From contig JAJFPB010000008.1 in NCBI GenBank assembly GCA_020881915.1, positions 372,001-436,000 of the forward strand: a stretch of 64,000 nucleotides of DNA. The letters run 5' to 3'. The translations under genes were made by a program, and so were the position numbers. This document shows positions 35,568 to 44,732 of this stretch, piece after piece; position 1 is the first letter of the stretch; every line of letters starts with the position of its first letter. Below the pieces are notes generated by a model, which saw only the letters and a program-made list of their open reading frames with translations, was not told the DNA's origin and searched no databases. This DNA comes from Paramyrothecium sp. XJ0827 (Eukaryota > Ascomycota > Sordariomycetes > Hypocreales > Stachybotryaceae).

Positions 35568-37531
35568 TCAGCGCAGCTTCTGGCAGAGACGAGTTTCATA
35601 CTCGATAACCTCCCATTTCTCGGAGCCTGGCGTCGCAATTGTCCAGAACAGCCCACTAGGATCCCACTTCTGCTTAATTTTTAGCAGCTTGGGGTAGTTT
35701 TCTCCCCAGAAATGCTCCTGCCCGTTGGGTTGATAGGGATCGGCCTCGTTGATGTATGTGCATCCGTCGGGACCGGCCTGTCGCAGGGCCTCGTCAATGG
35801 TGTTGGTCAGCACGTCCTGCAGGTCCGCCTTGACGGCGAGGGACGCGTTGTTGGGCACGGGGAGGGTAGAGATGATGAAGTTGGACGAGTCACGGAACCT
35901 AGGATGCGTAGCGCTATTGGCGACAGGCATGTTGTATCCTGCGTACCAGAGGTGGCCGATCATGCCTCCCTGGCCCATCAGGTCTGGGCGGGGGCTGATG
36001 GCGACCTTAAAGGCCTCCACGATTTTGTCGTTGTTTCTTTCCACGTCCTTGTGGCTGAACATCCAGCCGCCAGTGAGTCCAAAAGCACCGGCTCCTTCGT
36101 CCTCAAACAGGTCGGCATATAAGTCAAAGAAGCGCTTAAATTCCTTCGACTTGTATTCAAAGGGGACGTTGGAGGCCTTGAGCTCGGCCAGGATGGGGGC
36201 CGCGATCGTATCCAGCTCGGCCCTGGTCTTGTCGATTGCGACGAACGGGACAACTCGCAGTGTCTGAGGCCAGATCTCAAAGTAGACGTAGAGTCCGTTG
36301 TCGACGAGGTGGTTCGCGTATTTGTGGAAGATGCGCACACCCTCCCAGAAGACGTTCTCGTCGTTGGTTAGGGTGGAGTTGATGAACAAGGTGGCGCCGG
36401 AAGCTGGCAAGTCATCCCAGGTCTTGACAGTGGCGGAGAGCACGACAGCATAAGTCAAGGGGCCACCACCCTTCAGCGCCCAATACAGATCGGAGTTTTC
36501 CTTTTCGTTGGCGGTACGGAAAACGCCGTCTGCGGTGATGGCATCAAACGACAGAACCGAGTCGGCAACTGCATGAGGTTAATCTCTGCAACACGAATGT
36601 TATGGAGGGAATTGTACTAACCCATGCCCTTCAAAGTCGTCCACGGGCCATGGCCGCCACCCTGAATCAAGCCACCTACAATTCCAACAGTCTAAGCTGT
36701 GTATCAGCTATTGTCTTTGGTTGGGACGAACTATACGTACCGGGCATTCTCCAGTCATCAGGGCCTGTGGGGGCTTCTGTGCATGCGCTTGGGTGAGGAT
36801 ATCACGGCCCTGGATACCAGCGCCTATGGTCACAGCGCGGCCATTGTACTTTCCGGGTCCGCTGTAGCGCTTGATCCACTTGACATCTTGCAGGTTGTGG
36901 GTTCTGATGATCAGCGAGCCCCAACCGGTGCTCCTGCCGATGAAGTCGTGCCCGGTGTTACGAACGACGAGCCTGAGGTTGTAATCCCGTGCAAAGTCCA
37001 GCCCGGCCTTGATGTGGTGCTTGTTGTCCGCGTCTAAGAGGTAGACGCCATAGTAGCCGAGCGTGCAAGGGGAGCTTGGGTCGTCCGTCGGCTGGCAGGT
37101 ATAGTTGGAAAAATACTTCCACATCAAGATGCCGTCTTGTTCTATGCTGAGGACACAGTCAGTCTCGAGTCCCCTTGCCGGTCTGCAATCGCGGCTTACC
37201 TCCACTGCTGGTCGGTATACGTTGCCTGCAGCTCGTTACACGCCGCCTCGTCATATGTCGAGAGCGTACCCAAGGGGCCGGTAAATGTTTTGTGGCAGAC
37301 GGCTTCGGGAGGGACGTGCAGCCTCAAGTTTCCGCCGACGGTCGAATTCAAGCGGTCCCATTGGGGCTTCTTCGGCCAGCACGCGTCGTCGAAGTAGCAC
37401 TTACAGCTGTATGTGTTGCCGTTCCACTTGCGCAGAGGCGGTATCGAGCCTGGCTTGGGACTCTGGGCTGTCACCTCTGCAAAGGGCAGGGTCAGCGCGA
37501 TGGCGAGCGCTACGATGGCTGAGCGAAGCAT
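35568..37531 (-). CDS. Secreted FAD-linked oxidase, berberine-bridge/GOOX type
   Basis: Extracellular flavoprotein oxidase of the VAO/PCMH fold. Exons are 37531-37200, 37146-36741, 36691-36622 and 36568-35568; introns are 53, 49 and 53 nt; 602 residues. A signal peptide spans about residues 1-22 (ALTLPFAEVTA). The FAD domain has RNTGHDFIGRSTG with His177 and TGECPTVGIVGG with Cys245. These correspond to the His and Cys that bind FAD bicovalently in berberine-bridge enzyme and glucooligosaccharide oxidase. GGGHGPW follows. The C-terminal BBE segment is present (YINEADPYQPNGQEHFWGENYPKL split by residues, then WDPSGLFW). The spliced third exon is only 70 nt. Substrate is unknown; oligosaccharides, alcohols or alkaloid-like compounds are all precedented. 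A TATA-like box lies 74 bp upstream. Confidence 0.91.
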
Positions 37532-38246
37532 GATCAAAGTCCTATGCTACAAGAAGAGCACAAAGCTGCTGGTGCTTCGAGTAGGAAGCCATTGCGGTAG
37601 CTGTTTTATATGTACATCACAATCATAAGCAGTCAATTCAATGGCGGGCTATTTCTGAATTACAAGGGACCGGGTAATATGGACCCATGGGTTTGTGCCG
37701 TCTCGTATACGGTAATATGTGCACCTACTTGCCGATGGCTAGTGTCTGGAAGTCCTAGCTTTTATCCATCTTGGTGTGGTAACTACTTGCTAGGGATACT
37801 ACTTCATCACGAATTGGCAGCGAACCAAATGGTCTCTGGGGAGACCATTGGAGTGGTTGCAGTCGCTGAAACCCTAACTTTGCGCAGCTTCAAAGCAGCT
37901 TCAAAGCAGCTTCACAAGTGGTACAACGATCAACCGGACATGGAACAAACTCCGAAGGTCCAAACTTTCTAATTGATGATATGAGCATTCAAGCACTCAT
38001 GCGAATCGACAGAAACAACTGGACAACCGTAGACGCGCCGCACCACACCTAAGAAGCAGAGCTGCGGAAATCAGGAAGGCAGGCATGCCACAGACCAGGT
38101 GCGCCGCCTGGATGGAACATGGGAGTTGGCGATCCTCGACCACATGGGGTAGCGGCTATGCAGTTGACCGGTAGTGTGGTACATGGTATGGTTGAGCATT
38201 CCTGCATGTAAGGTACGCTGTAGCCTCACCACCTCGGCCTTTCCTT
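37532..38246. other. Intergenic region upstream of the flavin oxidase
   Basis: Holds the flavin oxidase promoter and the 3' end of the cysteine-rich protein gene. A frame at 37610-37972 (+) has no recognisable features. A short direct repeat (CTTCAAAGCAG, twice) occurs near 37889-37910. Confidence 0.5.
37605..37610 (-). promoter_or_regulatory. Putative TATA box of the flavin oxidase gene
   Basis: TATAAA on the minus strand (context ACATATAAAACAGC), 74 bp before the ATG at 37531. Position and sequence fit a TATA box; not otherwise tested. Confidence 0.4.
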
Positions 38247-38832
38247 TCAAGCAGAACACTCGTCTGAGCTGGGTCGTTCGACGCTCACCACAACAGTCCC
38301 TTCGCCGTTCCACCAAGTGCCCCCTCTCCCGCCTGAAATGCACTTCATGGTCAATGGTAGCCACATGCGTCCGGTTGCCTCCTCGGGGAGGATGTCGATG
38401 CCTTCCAGCGGCGCACAGACCATGGTTGAGCAGCACTTTTTCGTGACTGTGCGGCACCGGTCACCATCGATGTGGAGGTGTCCTTGATCGTCAACAAGAG
38501 TGGCCCAGACCGCAACGGCATGCGGGCAGTCCATCATGTCAGGGCCCGGGCCCTAGGCCGCAATCAGTATTAATTCCAAGTTGGGAAAGCGAGAACACCC
38601 AAACCCTTGGTTCACTTACACCATTGCATGAGTAGCTTTCCAAATTGATAGGCGACGTCCTCGCTTGCGAGACGATGGCACCCTCATCAAGCCCAGGGGA
38701 CATGTCCGTGCGGGGCAAATCTTTCGCGACTTCCAGCTTGCCCAGCTCGGGGAATTTCATTCTCCTAAAAATGGCGAATGGGAAGCAGGCCCCGTGTAAG
38801 ATAACGAACGCCGTGATGAAAGCAGCCTGCAT
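38247..38832 (-). CDS. Small secreted cysteine-rich protein, unknown function (effector-like)
   Basis: Two frames that are unconvincing alone join in phase: exon 1 38832-38620, intron 38619-38553 (GTAAGT...CCTAG, 67 nt), exon 2 38552-38247; 172 residues. A hydrophobic signal-peptide-like N-terminus covers residues 1-20, followed by Arg23-Arg24, a possible Kex2 site. A hydrophilic pro-like region runs to about residue 65. The rest is compact and contains eight cysteines, starting at Cys69 and Cys80, including a CC pair, enough for four disulphides. It has a GGPGPD turn at 71-76 and a Gly/Trp-rich stretch (GRGGTWWNGEGT) before the last cysteine. It looks like fungal apoplastic effector or antimicrobial-type proteins with a CC core, but I cannot assign it to Hce2, KP4 or another named family. 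It lies between a secreted oxidase and an unrelated gene, on the same strand. Confidence 0.72.
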
Positions 38833-39387
38833 CGTCGAAGAAGAACTACTCCCGTGAATGAATGTAGTAAGAGAATGGGAAATAGGGTCAAGAGAATGCA
38901 CGGTTCATGTAGGTGAAAGATTGAAATGTCGGCTTGAATGCCATTGCGCTTCTGGCAATTTGTGTTTGTCTTCTTATGGAGGTTTGCAGGAGCGGATTGC
39001 GCTGAACCTGCCTCAGACAGGGTTTCGTCAGACGAGAGGCGTAACCGTCACGCTCAAGACCTCGGCAAGCACGAACGCCATTCGGCGAAGAGCCCAGCAC
39101 CGGCAGGTATCACAAACACAAGGTAGCAGGTAGTAGGCAGGCAATCGAGAGGCGAAGAGACCGAAATAATCCGGTTGCCAGTTTCCCCAATCGAGGGAAA
39201 CATGACGGTTATCACCAGATGCTCATGCAAGATGCCCGGTGGTGCATGGTGGAAGCCAACATGACATAGATCCAGCTGATGCGCCCAGGCATTGCCAAAC
39301 AAAATCCCTTCCCAGCCAATGCATATAAGACATCCATTGTAGTTACATTCATTCATTCATCGTGGTATCGTGACCAGTTGAACTCGT
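38833..39387. other. Promoter region of the cysteine-rich protein
   Basis: A 555 bp spacer between two minus-strand genes. It ends in a short (CATT) microsatellite at 39346-39360 beside the next gene's stop codon. Nothing else seen. Confidence 0.5.
39346..39360. repeat. CATT microsatellite
   Basis: Three and three-quarter copies of CATT, 28 bp beyond the stop codon of the 175-residue protein gene, probably in its 3' untranslated region. Confidence 0.8.
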
Positions 39388-39966
39388 TTACTTCAAGTCC
39401 ATACCTCCAAAAGCCCGATCCAACTCGGCGCCGGCGTCGTTCTGCGCGGCCTCTTGGCCCGCCGCCACGTCCTTCTGCTCCGGCGATGGTATTTGCTCGT
39501 CCATCAGCGATCCCTGCGCCTTCTCCGGCTCCAGCAGCCGCGATTCGCTGTCCAGCCACCCGGGCGCCAGCCTGCGCTTCTCGGCCAGCTCCCGCTCCCT
39601 GATGCGCTCCTCGAAGGCGCGCAGCTCGCGCTCGGCGCCCTCCTGCATCTTGGAGATGTGCGACTGCAGCGCGCGGCACGACGCGATGATCTCCTCGGGA
39701 TGCGCCGCGTGGCCCGACCCGGACACGATGTACTTGGGCTTGGGCTGCGCGGAGGGGTCGTCCGACGCGGCCGGGATGCCCAGAGACGAGGGCGGGATGG
39801 TGGACGGCAGGGTCTTGTAGTTGTAGGAGAGCGTAGTCGCGGTGGGTAGTGACACAAAGGGCGAAACTGTGAGAGGGACCTGCTCCAGCAGGTGGTGAGC
39901 CCCTGGGCATCGTCGTCAGCGAGAGCCGCGCGCGGCACGGGGAAGCAACGTACGGTGGCTATGCAT
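39388..39966 (-). CDS. 175-residue coiled-coil protein, unknown function
   Basis: Exon 1 has only 13 coding nt (39966-39954, MHSH plus one base), then intron 39953-39903 (GTACGT, branch CTGAC, acceptor CCCAG, 51 nt) and exon 2 39902-39388. A second in-frame acceptor at 39867 would remove 12 residues. The protein begins with a Val/Pro-rich segment (LLEQVPLTVSPFVSLP), then a Pro/Ser stretch. A charged helical region (residues about 85-130) with a Cys-Arg-Ala-Leu-Gln start and heptad-like Glu/Arg/Leu spacing suggests a short coiled coil ending in EKRRLAPGWLD. An acidic tail follows, with FGGMDLK at the C-terminus. No membrane segment or signal peptide. I do not recognise a family. The gene is divergent from ICln with 316 bp between start codons, so co-expression is possible. 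Confidence 0.72.
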
Positions 39967-40282
39967 GGTTTACGGGTTTGTGGAGCACGTCGTGACTGGC
40001 CACGAGTTTGCAAGACAAACGAATGCGTTTGCAACAATCAATGGCCTTTCAGCTTTCCAAGGGCCGGCGCGTTGTGCATTTGTCAAGGCAAAGTTCGTCG
40101 CAAGGTTCGTCGCATAGGGACCCCATCTCGTCATGTCCAGGCAGCGATAAGATAAGAGCTCTGCCCCACGTTCCCCAGGATCGGAACTTCCCTTTGCATG
40201 TTTTCGCAAAGCTTCCCTTCACCCCAGCTTCAGCTTCAGCACTATCCGCCTCTACAAAGCAACCCAGTGTGTTGTAGCGACA
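39967..40282. promoter_or_regulatory. Divergent promoter of the coiled-coil protein and ICln genes
   Basis: Only 316 bp separate the two start codons, so both promoters must overlap or lie within it. It includes a tandem GTTCGTCGCA repeat near 40095-40115 and CTTCAG repeats near 40228-40240. No TATA box seen. Confidence 0.5.
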
Positions 40283-41214
40283 ATGCTGCCTACGACGATC
40301 CGCTCGCCGCCCTCGCCGGAGGATTATATTCCTCTGGCCGAGTACCAGTCCCAAACCCCAGAGTCCTTCGTCGACAGCAAACCCGTGCTTCACTTCCAGC
40401 TGTCCAAGGCCACCGCCACGATCCCAAAGGCCCAGTGCGGCTCCTTGGCCCTGTTTCCTGCCGACTCCGCCGCCGCCGGGCCTGCGAGTACGAATGAGGG
40501 TGCCGAGGAGCTTGTGAAGCAGGAGGTGGACATATTCGTGAATTCCGAGTAAGTCAGGCGTACTACTTAGCTGTCATTCATCTGACATCTTCCAGGAACT
40601 TTACCATATTCTCCAGCCAAGCCGAGGCCGGCGTTACCATTCCCTATCCCTCCATCTCCATCCATGCAGTCAAGCAAGTCGACGGCCCTCAAGAAGGCAC
40701 CCGCCTCCCCGCCGTGTGGATGCAATTGGAGTTCGCCGATGGAGGCGCCGACGACGACGATTTCAGCACGGTCGAGCTGACCATCATCCCCAAAGAATCC
40801 GAGACCACCCCCAACCAGGCGTCGCAACTATACGAGGCCGTCGCCAACTGCTCAAATCTGCACCCGGACCCAAACAACGACGACGAGGATGAGGAGGACG
40901 ACTACGATCGCATCGTCTTCGAGGGCAGCGCCGAGCACGAGGCCGTGGACGGCTTCACCGGCGTGCTCCGCGGCAACGCAGAGGGTGGCCTCCCGCCGCC
41001 GATGCCCGGCAGCGGCGGCTGGATCACGGCCGACAACGTGCACGAGTACTTCGACGAGGACGGCAACTGGATCGGCGGCAACCAAGAAGGGGCCGAGGAG
41101 CTCGGCGAGGGGGCGGGGAGGATACGAGGGCGCGACGAGCTCGAGGCCGACACGGTCAACGGACACGGCGCCGACGAGGACTCGGAGAACAAACGCCCTC
41201 GGGTGGACGAATGA
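40283..41214 (+). CDS. ICln-like protein (methylosome subunit/Voldacs domain)
   Basis: ICln (pICln, Lot5 family) is an acidic PH-like protein. It binds Sm proteins and the arginine methyltransferase PRMT5 and chaperones snRNP assembly in the cytosol; it was first described as a regulator of volume decrease. Exon 1 is 40283-40548, intron 40549-40595 (GTAAGT...TCCAG, 47 nt), exon 2 40596-41214; 294 residues. The beta-rich PH-like core covers about residues 15-175, with GSLALFP, DIFVNSENFTIFSS, PYPSISIHAV and VWMQLEF in order. A very acidic linker (DPNNDDEDEEDDYD) lies inside, and the C-terminal region holds GGWITADNVHEYFDEDGNW, a segment usual for ICln, then a Lys/Arg-containing end (NKRPRVDE). 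The acidic regions are encoded by a GAC/GAG-rich stretch that also opens long antisense frames. Confidence 0.9.
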
Positions 41215-41529
41215 GAGCCGCTCGCTCTCGCTGGCCGACGGTCAGAGCAAGGTTTGCATGGTCAGGTTCGGAAGAAGTGGCGTCTCGGTTTACAAACATC
41301 ACTCGAGGACAAGACGGCTCAGGGTTCGACATCAATTTCCGTGCATCTACTAACTGGAGCCCGGTGTGGAAGGGTATATCATTTATTCAAAAGGCGACAA
41401 TATGTGTTGTCCTCTAGAAACTGCCCGAGATGTCCGGATTAAAAGAAGTAAAAGGGAAGAAAATTAAGTACAAAAGAAAGAATAAATTTCAGCTTCGGCC
41501 ACTGGTATCACTAGCACAGTCTTCCGCGT
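41215..41529. other. Convergent 3' spacer
   Basis: A 315 bp region between ICln (+) and the single-pass protein (-). AT-rich near 41440-41490, probably holding both polyadenylation regions. Confidence 0.5.
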
Positions 41530-44067
41530 CTACATTCGCAAGCAGCGGTTCTTGGCCTCCCTCTCGGGCGAGGATTGTAGAAATCCGTCGCCGTCGTCGT
41601 ACATGGACAGGTCGTCGTCCACCTCGCGCACGCTGCTCCTCCGCCAGTCGTCCGCCTTCAGCTCGTCCCCCGCGCCCAGCGTCGCCCTGCCCACGAGCGT
41701 GAGGTCGCGGCTGAAGGTGGCGGCGTGCTTGCCCGCCACGGAAGCCTCCGACGGCCCGTCGGCGTACGGCATCCGCAGGTCCGGGGCCTGGTTCTCCTTG
41801 CCGTGGTCCCCAAGCTGCTCGCGCGGCGCGGGCTGCATCACCAAGCTCATGCGGCGGCTGCGGCGGCGCTGGGTGATGAGCTGCTGCTGCTGCTGGTGCT
41901 TGCTACGCGCCTTTGCGCCCGCGCTGCCGACCGCGCTGCCGCCGCTGAGGTTGAGGTAGTGGCGGCTGCCGATGGCCCCCGGCTTGGAGCTGGAGTGCGA
42001 GTGCGAGCGTGTGTGCCCGGCGGGACGCTGCTGCGCGAGCTCCAGGTCCGCCACGGTCGACGCTACCGACGCCACGCTGTAGTTGCTCATCGTGCTGTTC
42101 ATCCTGCGCAGCTGGGCCACGGTGCTGCCCACGGCCTGGGAGTTCCTCGCCAGCCTGAGCGCGGACGTCCTCCGGGCCGGGGTCGCGAAGTCGTTCTCGG
42201 AAACCATCCAACTGTCGCCTTCGTAGTCGGAGCCGACGCTCGAGCAGACCGAGGCCCTGCGCAGGTCGCTTGCCAGCTTCAACCTCGGCCGGGGGGTGGG
42301 CTTAATCGGAGCAGGGCCGTTCGTTCCGACGGTGTCTGACGGCGTAATCGGCATGTTGCGTCTGGCGTCCGTGTACGACATGAGGATTGCCGTGAGGTCG
42401 CCCTCGCTCGCGGGCGATGAGCATACGTCGGCCACATTGAGGTGGGTTCCTTGGTTCGCCGGGCTCTTCGGCGGCGATCCGTTCGGTTCCCGGTTCGCGT
42501 CTTGTTGCGAATGAGGTTCCTTGACGGTCGGCAGCTGCGGGGACTCCGGCTCGTGGTCGCTTTCAGACGATTCCGAGACCTTGCTTGTCTCTGACACCGA
42601 TCTGTATCCCATCTGCCTGGCCGCCTCTTCGCCCTTCGGACGGACCTCCTCGGATGGGCGCGTCTTCGGTGGCGATAGCACAACGGCCATCTTGAAGGGT
42701 CCTTGCGGTACTCCAATCTTTGGGTTCACGGAAATGGGCCTCAGAGGCGTCGGCATAGCATTCTCCTCGGACGCAACCGCGAGAGTGGCTATGCTCACGG
42801 TCTGTCTCCTGAGCGGCCGCGATCCCGCCAGCTTGCCATTGACCTCTGCTGTCGAGGAGAGGGCCTCTTGCGTCTGCAGCTGGCCCCTCTTGTCCACTCC
42901 CAGGCCTCTGAATCTGTCCTCCTCGGCATCCCCCACGCTGTAGAGCGTCGAGAGCGAGCTCGAAGCGTGGCTCTCTCCCGAGTTCCGCCTCGGCTTCGGC
43001 GGCGAGGCGTCCAGATCAATCTGCGGCTCGTCATCGTCGATGGTGAGACGGCCAAAGGTCTGCCTGCCACCGAGGCCCAGAACGTCCAACTCGTGCGTCG
43101 GTTCCCCAACCGCGTTGTTCGTCGTGCTCGCGACGGAAAATACGGAGCTGCTCCTGCGATGCAGTGGGTTGGCACGCTGGTCCGCGGGCCTCTTGTTCGG
43201 TGCTGCGCTCAGGTGTTTGATCTGGCCATTGCCCAGCAGGTGCAGGGAGTTTCCGCTGTCCGACGGCTTGCTGAGAGATGATTCCGTAGAGGAGGGCAGC
43301 ATTGACCTCTCGAATATCTGGCTGTTTCCGGTACGCAGCCGCTGCTCCGTCAGCCTCAGGATGTCCTGCAGGCTGTTGTCCGTTGTCGCCAGATACGGCT
43401 GCGCCCCGGGCCGTGACCAGTTCCGCAAGGCTCCGTGTTGCATGGCCAGCATCGGTGCCGTCTGGCCCAGCTTTAGGGAGAGCCTCACATCCTGGTCCTG
43501 CGTCTGTGCCATCTGTTGCTGGGCGTCGGTGGCTTGCCTGTCCACCATGGGCTCTTGCGACGTCGCTGGCTGGTTGGGTCCCGTCACCTCGAAGGCAGGC
43601 AGTGTTGGTGTCCTAGCGAACCAGCTTGGGCTGTTGAGTACCCAACTATCCCTCACATTCCTACGCACTTTTGGTCCGTGGAGTGCATCTTCGTCGACCC
43701 AGCTTCGCTCCCTGGTCCTGCCACGCTGATGGCCTGGGAACCCTTCGTAGCTCGGTAGTGGCGGAAGGACTGGAGGCAGGGTAAATGAGAGACGGCTGGA
43801 GAATCGACTTGCCGAGTACTCGGATCCTAGGCCCTGTCGTTTCGTGAGGCGAGACCTCGATCTTGGCTGCATTTCCACATCTCCCATGGAGTATACCCTC
43901 GTCGTGCATGGCTTGTTCCTCTCCTTGAGCTTCCACGACAGCAGCAGACCAATGGCGAGGAACAGGAGAATGCCGCCTCCGATGGCCAAAGGCAGCAGCC
44001 AACCCAGGCCCAACCCGCTCGAGCCGCTCTTCTCTTGCTCCTCCCTCAAACGCAACAAGGCCGGCAT
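41530..44067 (-). CDS. Single-pass membrane protein with long disordered tail, unknown function
   Basis: Single exon, 845 residues. After a short polar N-terminus there is one strong membrane segment at about residues 21-45 (Gly/Leu/Ile-rich) followed by basic WKLKERNK, which by the positive-inside rule puts the remaining 800 residues in the cytoplasm. That tail is disordered and Ser/Pro/Arg-rich, with many Ser-Pro or Arg-x-x-Ser sites, a Gln stretch (KHQQQQQL) and no folded domain I recognise. A short acidic motif lies near the C-terminus (DDDLSMYDDGDGF). The architecture resembles fungal cell-wall or polarity sensors without the extracellular domain, so an upstream exon with a signal peptide and ectodomain could be missing. 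A frame at 44231-44046 (-) is not a convincing one. GC-rich coding gives long antisense frames. Confidence 0.7.
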   Translation of the reverse strand: MPALLRLREEQEKSGSSGLGLGWLLPLAIGGGILLFLAIGLLLSWKLKERNKPCTTRVYSMGDVEMQPRSRSRLTKRQGLGSEYSASRFSSRLSFTLPPVLPPLPSYEGFPGHQRGRTRERSWVDEDALHGPKVRRNVRDSWVLNSPSWFARTPTLPAFEVTGPNQPATSQEPMVDRQATDAQQQMAQTQDQDVRLSLKLGQTAPMLAMQHGALRNWSRPGAQPYLATTDNSLQDILRLTEQRLRTGNSQIFERSMLPSSTESSLSKPSDSGNSLHLLGNGQIKHLSAAPNKRPADQRANPLHRRSSSVFSVASTTNNAVGEPTHELDVLGLGGRQTFGRLTIDDDEPQIDLDASPPKPRRNSGESHASSSLSTLYSVGDAEEDRFRGLGVDKRGQLQTQEALSSTAEVNGKLAGSRPLRRQTVSIATLAVASEENAMPTPLRPISVNPKIGVPQGPFKMAVVLSPPKTRPSEEVRPKGEEAARQMGYRSVSETSKVSESSESDHEPESPQLPTVKEPHSQQDANREPNGSPPKSPANQGTHLNVADVCSSPASEGDLTAILMSYTDARRNMPITPSDTVGTNGPAPIKPTPRPRLKLASDLRRASVCSSVGSDYEGDSWMVSENDFATPARRTSALRLARNSQAVGSTVAQLRRMNSTMSNYSVASVASTVADLELAQQRPAGHTRSHSHSSSKPGAIGSRHYLNLSGGSAVGSAGAKARSKHQQQQQLITQRRRSRRMSLVMQPAPREQLGDHGKENQAPDLRMPYADGPSEASVAGKHAATFSRDLTLVGRATLGAGDELKADDWRRSSVREVDDDLSMYDDGDGFLQSSPEREAKNRCLRM

Positions 44068-44732
44068 CGTGACGTCCAGCTGCCCAGTTCAACGGTGATT
44101 CGACTGCACATCAGTCGAGAATGTTTCCTGGCAAGTCTCAGGATGTGTTTGGTGGTGCACTCATCAATGCTGACGGTGTAAGTGAAGGCTCCAAGCAGCA
44201 AACGAGGCAGTGCGGCTAGGTGCCCGTCCATTCTGTTTATCAGACATGGTCCGTATTTTCAGAAGGCTGAGGAAATCATTTACACCGTCTCACAGCAATA
44301 AGGGCTGGAATGCGTTGCTCAGCAATCTTCATTCCATCCATTCAACCTCGCAGCGGATGCGGTGAGACACTACGAAGTAAGATGGACGAGCCCGGTCGTC
44401 GCCGACCAATCGAAGGCTCAGGTATACTAGCAGGCGCTGCTATTGCTCTGGTACTCAAATGAGATGAAGTGTTTATGTTGAAATTGTCGGCTGACAGCTC
44501 TGAATGTTTTTAACATTTCTTACTACGTAGCTTTTGTAAGACCCCCATGTTACCAAAGTCCTGGGTAAGCATTTGATCCTGTGAAAAGAGCCCGCAGCCA
44601 AATTCTGTTCCAATCATGCGCGACAAGTACCCGGAGCCAGTCCAGATCACCAGAAAAACATCCCAAAAATTTCTCAGAAGGTAGCTAATATCTCTCCTCT
44701 TCATCATCTTCTTCTCTCCTCTCCGTATCCCT
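44068..44732. other. Intergenic region upstream of the single-pass protein
   Basis: A 665 bp spacer between two minus-strand genes. It may contain a missing 5' exon of the single-pass protein, but I see no good candidate. Confidence 0.45.
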
